Shown piece by piece: positions 22,567 to 35,200 of a DNA stretch of 64,000 bases. The stretch lies in NCBI RefSeq assembly GCF_963576615.1, contig NC_088712.1, forward strand, positions 28,301,870-28,365,869. Direction: 5' to 3'. A model generated the notes under the pieces. That model was not told the origin of the DNA. It saw only the letters and a list, made by a program, of their open reading frames with translations, and made no database searches. The position numbers and the translations under genes were made by a program. Source of the stretch: Watersipora subatra (Eukaryota > Bryozoa > Gymnolaemata > Cheilostomatida > Watersiporidae). Each line of letters begins with the position of its first letter. Within the stretch, counting starts at the first letter, position 1.

Positions 22567-23337
22567 TTGTTACTGCTGCTGACTACGGCTACTGTTCACT
22601 GTAAGTTGCTTTCATGTCACCAAGACATAGAGAAATTTCAGACAAACATTGATGCTCTCCACAAATGGTCAACTGAAAATATGATGCCCTTTAATACCAC
22701 AAAATGTGAAGTGGTTGTTTTTAATAACAGACTACAACAGCTACCATCTTATACTATTGGAGGAAACCTACTCAACTGCGTGCAAGAAATTAAATATCTT
22801 GGGGTTACTATACAGTCTGACTTGAAATTTTCAAATCATATAGCCTCTAAAATAGCCTCAGCAAGTCGAAAACTTGGCTCTATTAAATACACCTTACATC
22901 AAGCACCTCAACGTGCCAAGCTTCTTGCCTACCTAAGTCTGTGCCGTCCCATATTAGAGTACGCAGATGTCCTCTGGGACCCTGCAGACAAGGCATCTTG
23001 TCACAGACTGGAACTTGTTCAAAACAAGGCTATAAGATTTATCAAAGGAATAAAAGGTTGCCATGGTGTAACAGAGGGAAGGAATGATTTGGGACTACAG
23101 TCCCTTGAACATAGAAGAAAAACCCACAGAATTTCTCTCCTGATGAGAATTCTTTCAAACGAGGAAAGACACAAAATACTATCATCAGCATATGACGAAA
23201 TAACAAACAATAGAACTGTAACTACAATGCACACAAGATCTGCGGAGAGAGGATAACCTGCCTCAATATATGCCTCTAAACAGTTGTACTACAACAGCTT
23301 TTTACCCAGAAGTATCCGAGACCTAAAAATAGGGTAG
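22567..23337 (+). mobile_element. LINE reverse transcriptase, C-terminal end (CR1/Jockey-like)
   Basis: A 229-residue frame is the thumb and C-terminal part of a non-LTR reverse transcriptase. It reads FQTNIDALHKWSTENMMPFN, then KCEVVVF, IKYLGVTIQSDLKFSNHI, RPILEYADVLWDP and LELVQNKAIRFI. An in-frame TAA at 23254-23256 interrupts it. The same frame continues to the natural end, FLPRSIRDLKIG, at 23337. The 5' side is truncated near the FADD box of the RT. This is a typical 5'-truncated insertion and is fairly young. Confidence 0.88.
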
Positions 23338-24894
23338 TAATCTCATGATGCCCAAATCCTAAAATAAATGATTTCAAATAAATGTTGTAATTAAAACAGC
23401 TAAATGCTGGAATATTGATAGTGCATAAAGTATTCATAACCAAATCTATCAACAATGAGGCACTCAAAACCCTTATACCACTAGGTAGTTTTTTAGAGTG
23501 TTCTAAATTATCTGAGGTAAGATCTGAGGTAAGATGTCGTCTTACACTGAGTGTTACGAAACAACTATTTTAACCAATATGCGTTCATATAGCCAACCCA
23601 AAACAATTGTCAGAGCTCAGAAATATCTGACTCATCACGATATCTAGCCAACACACACACCTCTAGCTGTAACTCTCAGAGAACAGCAACACTCTACGTT
23701 TATATAACCGCAGCGACTACGTTGTGAACCACAATAAAATGCACAACACACTGTAATATAAATACGATCAATCCGCGTTATCTTTTACAAGTAGAGAGAA
23801 TACCATTTTTGTTTTAGGGATTGAGAGTTAACGATTAAAACGGCGTTCTTGATTTAGCGACTAAAAGACAACTAACAAATCATGGATAACTTGAACGATG
23901 TACAACATATAAGTGAGATCTGCTGCACCAACGATTTTGTGTGCCATTTTCGCTATCCAGTGATGAGGTTTATCGCAGATCCGTTAGTCGTTTACAAGCG
24001 TCACAATAGAGTTAACTCCTAATTGAATCGATGCAATGCACGCAGTAATTATATACGCAGCGTCAAAATTACGTGGATTATTATATTTAGATGTTAAAGT
24101 TATTTAGATATTATTGGATTATTAGAAAATTCACTATATGAATTATACACCATAAATATACGGTAGTTTCCATTGAACAAATTTCCATAAACAATCGCGA
24201 ACAAATGAGACTCTTATATACGAGGATAGGATACTTTTAGGATAGGATACTTTTACAGTTTCCATTTAATTTGGTAATATGCCTGCAAATAGAGGCCTTT
24301 TTGTTATTTTGTTATCAGCAAAATAAAAAAATTACTAACATATGGGTTACAGAGATTTCGCCTACGATATGATTTGGCTACAAGAGCTTTTGTCTATAAG
24401 AAAGTTCAGCAACGAGAGGTTTCGTCTACGAATGGCTGGAGGTTACGTCTATAATTTCTGGATATTACGTCTACAGCTACCGTATATACACACACTAGGA
24501 AAGCAAGGTTGCCGACAACTTTGGCATAGTACGACATATTAAAAGACCGTTGTCATGCGGTTACAGGAAATAAAGACGCTATCTTTGCTACGAAACTTGC
24601 GTATTTGTAAGTTCTTTATGAATTCGTACATAATTGTTTGATCGATCGTACCCTCCGATTTTTTATTTATAATTAATGTAGCGTAGGTATTTTGATGCAA
24701 AATGTTCAAAAACAGTTTGATCATATTCTGAAAGCTGATTATTAAACTACATGTACATATGTACGCAGACATGAATCAGTGATCAGTTGGTTTTGTGGAT
24801 TATGGCATTTTTAGCAGACAGGGAGCAGACAGTTGTTGAGAGTCACTAGTTTGGTGCATAACATGTATAAATTGTTATCTAGTGTCTCTCAGGA
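23338..24894. other. no gene recognised
   Basis: AT-rich. A short direct duplication (GGATAGGATACTTTTA) lies near 24222-24255. A degenerate run of about 22-bp units with TTACGTCTA or TTTCGTCTACGA cores spans 24357-24485. No gene was supported. Confidence 0.5.
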
Positions 24895-25656
24895 ATAGGT
24901 TCCTAGACCTCTTTTTTGTTTTTATTATACATTAATGATTTGCCTAAAAACTGATTTTTAAATGTAGATTGTTTACAGATTATGCTGTGCTCTACGATGC
25001 TAGATCGTGGCATTGTGTTTACGCAGGGATTTAAACGCGTTAAAAGAGTGAGCCAAAGACTGGCAACTGTCTTTCAATATTTAAACAAATGTTCAGTGTA
25101 TACTGCAGAAGAAGAGAACTTATCAATCTCTTATCAAATACAAGGAAGTTATGTCAAAAGTTGTCACAACCATCAATTTTTTGGTATTGAGTTTTTGTAT
25201 CATCTCTCTTTGATTAAATGTGTTGACAATATTGCAAGCAAAGTGCTTAGAGCTCTGGCAATACTGCAAAGACTACTAAAGCTAAGGTTCTTGCCTACAA
25301 GACCCTAGTGAGATCTGGGCTAGAATATGTGTGTTAGACACGGGATCCTGTATGTACTTTTAAAAAGTTTTGAAGAGGTTCAAAATAAGGTTCTCGAGTT
25401 TATCTTTAACATCAAAGGGATTGTTAGCTTCTCAAAACCTAGATTAAATACAGGTATTGATTTACTACAGGAAAGGAGAAAATTAATTAAGTGCGCTCAT
25501 CTCTTGATAGTGCATCAATCTGGTTTGATTCTGTTTGGTATTGCTGAAGCTGGCCATTCTCATAATATACGACGTCAATGTCTCCATTTACTTGCAATAT
25601 TAGCTCAGTATCTTACAACGCAATGTTTTGCTAAAAACTATAAGAGAATTGCTTGA
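24895..25656 (+). mobile_element. older LINE reverse transcriptase fragment
   Basis: Starts with FLYINDLPKN-like sequence at about 24915-24945. It continues with SISYQIQGSYV, DNIASKVLRALAILQRLL, then VQNKVLEFIFNIKGI and LLQERRKLIKCAHLL in another frame. The motif order matches a CR1/Jockey-like RT C-terminus, but it is far more decayed than the copy at 22.6 kb. Stops follow PTRP at 25308, and frames shift at about 24960. Confidence 0.7.
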
Positions 25657-26640
25657 AACTGTTTCATAACTGCTCCTACGGAGAAACTCAAGTGTAGCGT
25701 ATGTTATGAAAAAAGAAAAAAAGGAACAAAATTGGGGTTTCTGATAATATAGTAGTTTTCACACCTCTTATTCCGTCTGGTAGTCTGTGAGGAAAAACCA
25801 ACAATTAGATTTAGAATTATCATGGTTGTAATACACGCTATGGGTGATCGTTCTCAAAATACGAAAGTATTGGTAAAAATATAATTGTAGGCTACGTAAT
25901 AGGTTTGCAATCGACCATTTCATCATACGATAAAAATTATAAATGTTTTTATGTGAGGAATAGTGTATGTAACAGAGGCAAAATGTAAGTGCTGTAATGT
26001 ATTTTTAAAGGGATTTTTACTGAGGTTGAGAGGTATACTCTTTGAAAACTAGAAGCAATCGAATTAACGGAGTTTCGTGGATTTTAAAAGTTTATCAGTT
26101 CCAAGTCTTATAGAAACAGACCACTTTTTGTTGTGGTCTGTTGTGGTCCACCAAAGCCTACAGAGGAGTTGACAATCTTATGTGTTTCATCCTAAGTGTA
26201 TTTGTGTTCTATTTTGTTAACTGTGCATATCTCAAGATCAGTAGTGACAAAGCGCTGCAGTCATCGAAAACCCTTTTAGTTGGGAAGTAGGAAAGAGTGA
26301 ATTCGCAAAAGTGGAGTGAAATAAATGTAGATTGTTGTTAACATTTAAAGGGTGCGCATTGAATCTTTCATCTGTTTAAAGTTCAAAAAGGTTCTATGCA
26401 TAAAGTTTCTATCTTATACCGCTTGTGTTTTTTTGATGCTACCAATGCTTGGTTACAGATTTATGTTCTCTTAAACATATTTTCACTACAACTAAGTGAA
26501 TAACTCATATTCAGTATGTGGTAAATTCAGATTAGGTCGAAAAGATAATGGTCAAAATCATTGTTGCCGACAGACCATTTGTCAAATTCAGAAACAATTC
26601 GTCGAACTTTATAGACTTTTGTATTGAAAATACATGTATA
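25657..26640. other. no gene recognised
   Basis: Intergenic AT-rich DNA between the LINE fragment and the miniature element at 26641. Confidence 0.5.
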
Positions 26641-27422
26641 AAGGTCCAAACACACTAGGCGAATTTATCGCGAGCGCCATGAGGAGGGCGAATATATCGC
26701 TGGCAGGTGCATAAACACACTTGAGCGATTCACTAGCAAACGATATAAAGGGCACGCTCACAAACTGCCAATAAAATTCCGTATCATTAGTTTCTTCGTT
26801 GTTAATAAATTTAGGTTAGTCAATATGGCGCCGTCTAGGTGACAATGTAAACAAATTACGCATTTGTTATTAAACCTATCTCACTTTCATGGATTGTACA
26901 CTGCCTACACTACAAAAAGACATAAGAAAAAACAATTATAGAATTTTTAACTAATGTTTTTTACGATTTTTATACATATTTTATTTTGTAGTGGTTTTTT
27001 ATACTTAATATATTAAATTTTTCCCGTTCTCAAGGTGGTCAACCTGCGCAACGATTGACTCCAAATGTTGGCTTTCAACTCGGATTTTTTGTAATTTTTG
27101 TTTGTTATGGTGTACAGGACTGGGATTGCTATTATTAAATTTATGAACAATTCAGTGTTCGTTCTGAAAATGTTTCAATCGTAACAAAATAGCCAATTGT
27201 CGCTGCTGTACGTTGGTGAACATCGATAAGAAATAATTACCCGCCATAAAATTGCATTCTGGTAAAAACTAACCGATAGGAATGCATCTCGCTAGCGATA
27301 AAGTTGTGTAGAGAAAGTCTAGCGTTATCGCTCTGCATGAGCACGCTGAGGGAATTCTAGCGCAGATTAGCGCTACGCAGCCCGATATCGCTCTAAAAAT
27401 CGCCTAGTGTGTTTATACCTTT
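26641..27422. mobile_element. 782-bp miniature transposon with terminal inverted repeats
   Basis: Left end AAGGTCCAAACACACTAGGC and, inverted, right end AAGGTATAAACACACTAGGC. Inside both ends are CG-rich ATCGC and GCGAT motifs. No transposase and no clear target duplication were found, so the superfamily is open. Confidence 0.7.
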
Positions 27423-28223
27423 ATGTTATCATTCTGTTACAATTCCTAAAAAGTACACATCTAACCATAACATCAAACTATGCCATTTCAAAAGATTTCA
27501 GTGTGTAGGATGTAAAACAAATAAACATATTATATATATATATATATATATTGTATATCCTTAAAGCTGTTTAGCTTTCAACAAATTAAATTTTGCATCA
27601 TAACTTGTATCTTGAATCAAGAGAACACACAATGTGCTGTAATGTATATTATTACACCAATATGTCATAGAATTTCATAAAAAAACATGTTGCATGCATA
27701 TCAAAATGGTGTGTGAAGTATTTTTATGGTACAGCAATTACAACATAGTGTATGTTTAACTGTTAGAGCTAGTACAAAATTATAAAGTTAAATCAACACC
27801 ATGTTAAATATAAATTTACTTAATAGGTGAAAACTTACTGTTAATATTATAATTAATCATATTTTTTCCCAATATTATTTTCGACTAAAGTTTTGAGTTG
27901 GCTCGAGTTTTGACAGTACAGATAACTGAAGCAAGTGAGAATGTTGCTTGACTATAATGATTGGGTCGGTAGCTTAAAAGTGTAGTCCACACTAGCTGAT
28001 CTTCTTTGCTGAATGGCCAGCAGGAATATTTTCCATAATCTAGTAATGGACCCTACTGAGTCAACACGCTCAGGTCAAGCGGAAATGCCATTATGACATC
28101 TGTAGTTGCAAAAAAGTCTGACAGAATAGAGACGTGTAATGCTACAACTTGCAATTCATTTTAAACGTAGAGATTGTTAATTGCTTCACAAGTTCTGAAT
28201 TATAGTTTCACAGTTGATAGCTG
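27423..28223. other. caspase upstream region
   Basis: AT-rich, with a TA microsatellite at 27531-27551. No TATA box could be assigned with confidence. An in-frame TAG at 28218-28220 closes the caspase frame upstream, so the protein starts within this exon unless a splice joins after 28220. Confidence 0.45.
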
Positions 28224-29327
28224 ATGATGACGGAGGATCTAGAGTATCCGATCGATGGGAAGGGTGTGTTTGTGGTCATGAAACTGTGTCAGCATTTCTT
28301 CAAAAAGCCATGGGATAAGCTTTCTACCCTCGATTATGATACTGACAAGGACAGTATCCTTGAGACGTTCAACCTAACGCTATACTCCCCCAACCTTCTA
28401 TATGCTGAGAATTTAACTAATGAAAATAGTAGCAACAACAACTTTGATCGCTTCATGGACACATTTAGCCAACAGTTAGAAGAGAAGGATGAAGCTAACA
28501 AGGAACCCTCCTTTGTGATGTTTGTATTGATGAGCCACGGTCTGGTGAATGGAGGCGTATTGCTATCTACACCAGAATCCGAGAAGAATAGGGTGGATCC
28601 GTGCGATTGTGAGCCCCACACGGGTACTGGCGAATGTTATGTGCGCTACATTAGCACGCATATTATGAAAAAGGTGTGCGATGTCTATGGACATTTGTCT
28701 ATTCCTAAAATCTTTGTCATACAGACTTGCCGCGGTGATGAACGAGGCGTTATTCTGGCAAATGGTGTGGACACAAGGATTTCTCGACTAAATGGAGTAG
28801 CTCCTTCGGAGCTTGAACTTTTTATATTGAACACTTCTGACTGTTTCTTATTTCGACCATGTTTAGAGGGTCATGGTTCCTGGGCCGGCGTGGAGGGTTC
28901 GAAGTTTGGCTCATTTTTTATAAAACATTTTTGCCAAGCATTAAAGCAGTTGAGGGAATCGGCTAATCACTCTGCAGAAAATCGCAAAAAGCTTTCTGGA
29001 GTTAGAGGAAGTAAAGATTGTCCTCATCCGTTTGAGCGTTTATTAAGCCTTGCAAATGAAGAAAACATGGAAGGTGGCTGGCTAGTGAATATTTGTCAGC
29101 GGACGACAGAGCTGGTGACTAACTGGCTCATCCATGAGATACCTGAGAGCGCTAAAACTGAGCCAACAGATGATAAACAGCAACCGCACTTCAGCAGTTC
29201 TCTCGCTTACAAAGTGTCCTTTCTGAAAATTCTGAAGACTCAATGGGAAGAGAAGGACCAATATTTGGCGGAGTGGTATGACAAGATGCAAGGAACAGGA
29301 AGATCAACCTCAGCTCAATCATTCTAA
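28224..29327 (+). CDS. caspase-family cysteine protease, single exon
   Basis: The 367-residue frame is intact. Caspases cleave proteins, normally after Asp, in cell death or signalling. The catalytic His is in FVLMSHGLVNGG (about residue 104) and the catalytic Cys in FVIQTCRGDE (about residue 170), where most caspases have QACRG. The small-subunit region follows, with FGSFFIKHFCQAL at about residue 230. No CARD or DED prodomain is present. The p20 domain begins almost at the start. The segment usually reading RxGTDxD is LDYDTDKD, so the Arg of the S1 pocket appears replaced. The SWR region reads LFRP and is followed by about 11 extra residues before GSFF. ATG 28224 is followed by a second ATG at 28227. 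Intronless structure could mean a retrocopy. It might be a divergent effector caspase or a weakly active homologue. Confidence 0.9.
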   Translation: MMTEDLEYPIDGKGVFVVMKLCQHFFKKPWDKLSTLDYDTDKDSILETFNLTLYSPNLLYAENLTNENSSNNNFDRFMDTFSQQLEEKDEANKEPSFVMFVLMSHGLVNGGVLLSTPESEKNRVDPCDCEPHTGTGECYVRYISTHIMKKVCDVYGHLSIPKIFVIQTCRGDERGVILANGVDTRISRLNGVAPSELELFILNTSDCFLFRPCLEGHGSWAGVEGSKFGSFFIKHFCQALKQLRESANHSAENRKKLSGVRGSKDCPHPFERLLSLANEENMEGGWLVNICQRTTELVTNWLIHEIPESAKTEPTDDKQQPHFSSSLAYKVSFLKILKTQWEEKDQYLAEWYDKMQGTGRSTSAQSF

Positions 29328-29564
29328 TTCGTATTTCCTTTAGGTTTTAAGCTTTTTATCCCACTTATTTACAATGTGCAACCCACTTACATGTATTTAC
29401 AATCACATTTCGGTTATGAATGACTTTCATTTATTTCAGCAGTCGATTTCCTTATATACTAGATATGTTGTGTCAACTAACATATATACATGTAGCTGTA
29501 TGCCCAATTTATTGTCAGCTAACATGTAAAGCTGTACCAGCTGAATGCCTGGCATTGCATGAGT

Positions 29565-29570
29565 AATAAA
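29565..29570 (+). terminator. polyadenylation signal of caspase gene
   Basis: AATAAA lies 238 bases after the caspase stop codon. It is the first canonical signal on this strand and is followed by a TTTTGTG stretch. Confidence 0.6.
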
Positions 29571-29927
29571 AAATGTTTTGTGCAAAAAACCTACTTTCAA
29601 TCAACATAATTATACAACATTTACCGTTCTAACTTTCAAATGAAGATGTTTGTTTATATACGTGAACTGTGTTATTTATGTTTACTGAGTTTATTTCTGT
29701 GTAATTCATACTGTACCAGCTGCAGCGCTTACTACAGATTTATACTGATTGCAATAGCCTTTTTGGCTATATGAGTTTACACAACTTTTTCACATGGGCA
29801 TGCGTTTTTCTTCTGGTATGACTTCAGTAATATTTTTCCTGGTATGGTTTTACTATAATAACACTACCTGCAGTGTTTAACATGAGGCCATGAAGAATGG
29901 CATGTGTTCCAAGTATGTGCTCAATTT

Positions 29928-30095
29928 ACTCCATGGTATAACCAGTTAGACAGTGTAGTGTATTGAATGAATGGATGTCCACAGGACTGGAGGCTGGAAG
30001 TTTGAATCCACTTTGCAGCAGATTTCTCATTCTTAAAACCTTATCGCTATATCTGGATAGACAAACATTTAGATTTATAGATACTCAATGGTTTG
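29928..30095 (+). repeat. tRNA-derived SINE, copy 1
   Basis: The head has an A-box-like GGTATAACCAGTTAGA and a B-box-like AGTTTGAATCC. The body then reads TTATCGCTATATCTGGATAG, ending in TTTAGATTTATAGAT. The same order is found at 44981-45116 and, on the other strand, at 55957-56112. Confidence 0.65.
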
Positions 30096-30343
30096 TCAAC
30101 TCACCTATATGGGTCGCGATCTCAAAAACCATGGTTAAGTCCCAAATCACGAAGTTGAGTTATCCGACTTTGAAGCTGCACTAACTGAATTTATAATATT
30201 GGTAACGATTTTTGCAACACGTGCATCCGGACCAATCAAAGAGTGATCTTTCTGAATCTGAAGTCAGTTAAGCCAACAGAAGTCTCCATCCCTCGGAAAA
30301 CCCGCTTAAAACCGTTGCTACGCTAGATGGGAAGTACCGAAAA
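30096..30343. other. non-coding
   Basis: Contains GACCAATCAA near 30230, a possible CCAAT box, upstream of the short frame at 30344. No firm feature. Confidence 0.35.
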
Positions 30344-30508
30344 ATGGCGTCCGTTGAAAGTAATCGTTTTTATTTTGCCGATTTTAATGATGACCCTGAC
30401 ATTTTAGACACTTTTAATGAGTACTTAGTATTCCAACTGATGCCAGGAGCAGTGAAAGTCAAGGGAATGACAATAATATTTTTTCTTAACGATTTTTATA
30501 AGATTTAA
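30344..30508 (+). CDS. candidate short ORF or first exon, unknown
   Basis: 54 residues starting MASVESNRFYFADFNDDPD, acidic and aromatic. The start context AAAAATGGCG is strong and a CCAAT box lies about 110 bases upstream. No family recognised. It could be the first exon of an unseen gene, an orphaned transposon exon, or chance. Confidence 0.2.
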   Translation: MASVESNRFYFADFNDDPDILDTFNEYLVFQLMPGAVKVKGMTIIFFLNDFYKI

Positions 30509-31099
30509 TTAAAAGGATAATTATTCGATTTTACAAGATCAGAGTATATAATGTTCGATGGTGTGTAATATTTTACTGTTACTATGTTTCTAAAGATTTT
30601 GTTGGTGATACTACTGCTGTGCCCTAAATCGCGATACTGTCAAGCCGTTTTTAATAATCTGCAAAATTAAGAACAAGTAACACATTTTCTAATACATATA
30701 CCACTAGTTCTATGACAGCCAACTAAAATCTGTTTACATTTTTAAATTCAGCATAATTTTTTGTATATAAATACAGAGATCTAGATGAATATCACAACTT
30801 CTTAATATTGGTTGCTATGACGTTTTGAAATGTAAACACAATTGTGCATTGGTTTTCATTACTCAAACTCACCAGTTTTCTCAGAACTTTGTTTTTGCAC
30901 TAATGGTGAACATGCATTCAGTTTATTGACCATAAAATCGGCTGTAATTGAAGTAGAATCAAATTTTTTTTGCAAAACAACTGCTTCTGAATAATCTCCT
31001 TCTGCTAATGTAGATAACTCGAAACTTCATACACCAGACAACCATGGTTTCTGAGAAAAATGACCCATATAATAGCTGTACACTCATGTATTATCGCCT
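30509..31099. other. no gene recognised
   Basis: AT-rich intergenic DNA between the short frame and the 36-bp tandem repeat. Confidence 0.5.
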
Positions 31100-31460
31100 A
31101 ACATTTATAGCTGTATACTCGTTGCATTGTTAACTAGCATATATGGCTGTATATTTAATGTATTGTCAACTAACAGAGCTGTATATTCAATGTATTGTCA
31201 ACTAACATATATGGCTGTATATTCAATGTATTGTCAATTAACATATATGGCTGTATATTTAATGTATTGTCAACTAACATATATGGCTGTATATTCAATG
31301 TATTGTCAACTAACATAATTATATGGCTGTATATTCAATGTATTGTCAACTAACATATATGGCTGTATATTCAATGTATCGTCAACTAACTCTATACAAC
31401 TCTAACAACTATAATCGTTGCATTGTCAACTAACATATATAGCTGTATACTCATATAATA
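31100..31460 (+). repeat. 36-bp minisatellite
   Basis: About nine units with core TATTGTCAACTAACATATAT then GGCTGTATATTCAATG. Related single units lie at 29471-29540 in the caspase 3' flank, so the repeat was probably seeded from local sequence. The open frame across it is a by-product of a unit length divisible by three. Confidence 0.85.
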
Positions 31461-32140
31461 TATATCAACTAACATATAATATATATGTATTGTCGCGCCA
31501 CTCACATAGAAATAGCCTGGGCTGTATCACCAAATTACCTGGCACAATGGCCCGTATAGGGAGTCTTACTGAAAGTGAGCAGCGGGACAGCGCCTGGTGT
31601 ATATTTTAACTGATGTATATTCAAGCTTGTATACAAACAATCGACATGCATATTATCACAGGTAGCACCAACATATTATATAAAAAGTCAACCCGAGTTT
31701 ATGTAGCATGAACAATAGACGAGTGGTTGCTATACCACGATTAGCAACAATTCCCTATACACGAGTGGTTGCTAATCGTGTATAAGGAGTAACACGATAA
31801 GCACAATGTTACTAATCAAGCTAATCGTATTAGCACGATTAGCACGAAAAGAACACGAATAATACTATAACATCTACAACTGGTCACACAGTGATCTTAT
31901 AAAGAGCAGCCATAACTTGCAGATATAATTGCAGAAGAGGCATAACTGCATCACTTCTAAAAACTTGTTAAAGCTTTCGCTTAAAGCAAAAGCTAAAATT
32001 TTAAAATGATGGTCATCGAGAGAAGCACTTTGTGGATAAATTTTCATCCAGAGACTGAAAACTGTTGATGGTAGAACTCTGTCACCTTCAGTGAATTGAA
32101 ATATTTTAGTAGTTTCGATTGTAACATCGGAGTGAAATGA
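31461..32140. other. SETD3 3' flank
   Basis: Downstream (- strand sense) of the SETD3 stop codon. A small cluster of CGATTAGCAC and GTGGTTGCTAATCGTG motifs, partly inverted, lies at 31720-31850. No certain polyadenylation signal was assigned. Confidence 0.4.
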
Positions 32141-32284
32141 CTAGAGTGGTTCCTCGCTGGCCGATAGTTGATCATCACATAATTTTATCATATGATAAAA
32201 TATGCTCTTTTCTTCATTCACAAGCTGTTTGATCATAGTGACATGTTGAGCATTCAATTGCTGACTATTGCAATCATTCAATGT
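32141..32284 (-). CDS. SETD3: SETD3 exon 12 (stop codon)
   Basis: Acceptor TTTATTTTAG. Encodes QQLNAQHVTMIKQLVNEEKS and ends at TAG (32141-32143). It matches LSVRAKMAIKLRLGEKEIL. The family's long acidic C-terminal tail is absent. Confidence 0.85.
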   Translation of the reverse strand, partial: TLNDCNSQQLNAQHVTMIKQLVNEEKSIFYHMIKLCDDQLSASEEPL

Positions 32285-35200
32285 CTAAAATAAATAACAG
32301 CAGGATTTCTAACGATATATGTTGGGCTATTCACAGTAGAAGTCAATTCATATAGCAGCAACCAATTAGATATTACAGCAGTTGACACTGTGACAAGAGT
32401 TGTCACTAGGTGTGGCAATAGTTGACACTAGGTGTGACAGTGGTGTGGCTGATTGTCAGCTGCTATCACACCTTAGTGTCATACTTGGTGTCAACTGCTA
32501 GCTGAGCTAGCAGTTGTCAAGTGTACCAAGCGTGACAGGAGTTTAGTTTCAAGCTATAACAGCAGTAGGCACTAGGTGTGCCAGCACTAGACACTACGTG
32601 TGACAGCAGTGGACACTAGGTGTGACAGCACTAGACACTAGGTGTGACAGCACTAGACACTATGTGTGGCAGCAGTAGACACTAGGTGTGCCAGCACTAG
32701 ACACTTCGTGTGACACCAGTAAACACTAGGTGTGACAGAAGTAGACACTACATGTAGGTGTAACAGCAGTAGACACTTGGTGTGATAGCAGTAGACACTA
32801 GGTGTGATAGCAGTAGACACTAGGCATGACAGCAGTAAACACTAGGCATGACAGCAGTAGACACTAGGCGTGACAGCAGTAGGCACTAGGCGTGACAGAA
32901 GTAGACACTAGGTGTGACAGCAGTAGACACTAGGTGTGAGAGCAGTTGACACTAGGTGTAATAGCAGTTGACACTAGGTGTGATAGCAGTAGACACTAGG
33001 TGTGCCAGCACTAGACACTAGGTGTGCCAGCACTAGACACTAGGTGTGCCAGCACTAGACACTAGGTGTGCCAGCACTAGACACTAGGTGTGCCAGCACT
33101 AGACACTAGGTGTGCCAGCACTAAACACTCCGTGTGAGACCAGTAGACACTAGGTGTGACAGCAGCTGTAGACACTAGGTGTAACAGCAGTAGACACTAG
33201 GCGTGATAGCAGTAGACACTAGGCGTGATAGCAGTAGACACTAGGGGTGATAGTAGTAGACACTAGGTGTGACAGAAGTAGACACTAGGTGTGACAGCAG
33301 TAGATACCAGGTGTGACAGCAGTAGACACTAGGTGTGACAGCAGTAGACACTAGGTGTGACAGCAGTAGACACTAGGTGTGACAGCAGTAGACACTAGAT
33401 GTGTCAGCAGTAGACACTTGGTTTGACAGTAGTACCCATCAAGGATGACAGCAATGTAGAACCTAACTATGATAACAGTTGACACTAGGTGTGACAGGAG
33501 TGGACACTAGGTGTGACAGCAGTTGATTAGTTGTGACAGCAGTTGACACTACGTGTGACAGTAGTAGACACTAGGTTTGACAGCAGTAGACACTAGGTGT
33601 GACAGCAGTAGACACTAGGTGTGACAGCAGTAGACACCAGGTGTGACAGCAGTAAACACTAGGTGTGATACCAGTAGACACTAGGCATGACATCGATGTA
33701 GTACCTAACTATGATAACAGTTGACACTAAGTGTGACAGCCGGAGACACTAAATGTGACAGCTGGAGACAGTAAGTGTGACAGTCGGAGACACTATGTGT
33801 GACAGCAGAAGACACCAGGTGTGACAGCAGTAGACACTAAGTGTGACATCAGTAGACACTAGGTGTGACAGCAGTAGACACTAGGTGTGACAGCAGTGGA
33901 CACTAGGTGTGACAGCAGTAGACAATAGGTGTGACAGCAGTAGACACCAGGTGTGACAGCAGTAGACGCTAGGCGTGACATCAATGTAGTACCTAACTAT
34001 GATAACAGTTGATACTAAGTGTGACAGCAGGAGACACTAAGTGTGACAACCGGAGACACTAAGTGTGACAGCCGGAGACACTAAGTGTGACAGCCGAAGA
34101 CACTAAGTGTGACAGTCGGAGGCACTAGGTGTGACAGCAGAAGACACCAGGTGTGACAGCAGTAGACACTAGGTGTGACAGCAGTAGACACTAGGCATGA
34201 CAGCAGTAGGCACCAGGTGCGACAGCAGTAGCCCTTGGAAGGTAAGATGATTTCATGCAATGAAACGCTTGTGACCGGTGAATACTTCATAGCAGAGACA
34301 CAAGTTGCCATAGTGACTCACCGAGCAGTAACTCCTAAGTAGTAGCTCACATCTAACTTTTAGATAAGACCATGACTTTTGTTCGTTATCCTTACGGATA
34401 GCTTTTGAAGGGTCTTTGCTGGCCATCATTTCTTCTAAAGCAGCTGCATCAGAAAGGTAAGTGGGTATTAGCACGGCCCCCTATCTCCAAACCAGCCACA
34501 GGCAGCTACTTTATATTAAACAAGGCCACTAAAAAGACTAGGGAAATATGCTAACTATTCTGTGAAGATTCCTACATACCAGTTTTAACTTTCAACCATT
34601 AGAAAATGAAATGTTCAGATTTTAGTCTACATAATCACTTGAAAATGTAATTTTACAGCTGTTTGATTTACATATTTAAAATGAGGATTAATTTAATATA
34701 TAATTTATGGCTATTGACTAAATTAAGTACAGTAATTAATTGACCAATAAGTAACAATGTTGGAAATGAGAATTTTAGTTTTTTCAACAAAGACGTTCAG
34801 TTATCTCGTACAGCACTGTAGATAGCAGCTCAGTAAATGGTTCATGAAGTACAAGCAAGTAACTATTATTAGAAATTGTCCTCGTTACTACTACAACTAG
34901 CCCAAGAAAACAAATCACTATATTGAACCTAAGGCTATTGTGTGATGTTCAGATCTTGTCGGGATTCAAATGCGTAAAAAATTGTTTCTTGAGGTATTAC
35001 ATTTGCCATGTTTGTTACAGGACTATATCGTGAATCCTGGTTAAAACCCTCGCTATATTCGCTGTGTTTCCATGCTGCAAATGGGTTCGGAGTTGCTTGC
35101 TGCTGATGATTTTGCACCCTATCGTTTCACTGATATTGTATATCTTTTAAAGATGTGCGATATATCCCTCGAAATAAAACTTAAAGTAGAATCACTTTTG

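Noticed and set aside
31127-31609. Repeat frame resembling YMAVYSMYCQLT
   Set aside because: Product of a 36-bp minisatellite. No sign of a gene.
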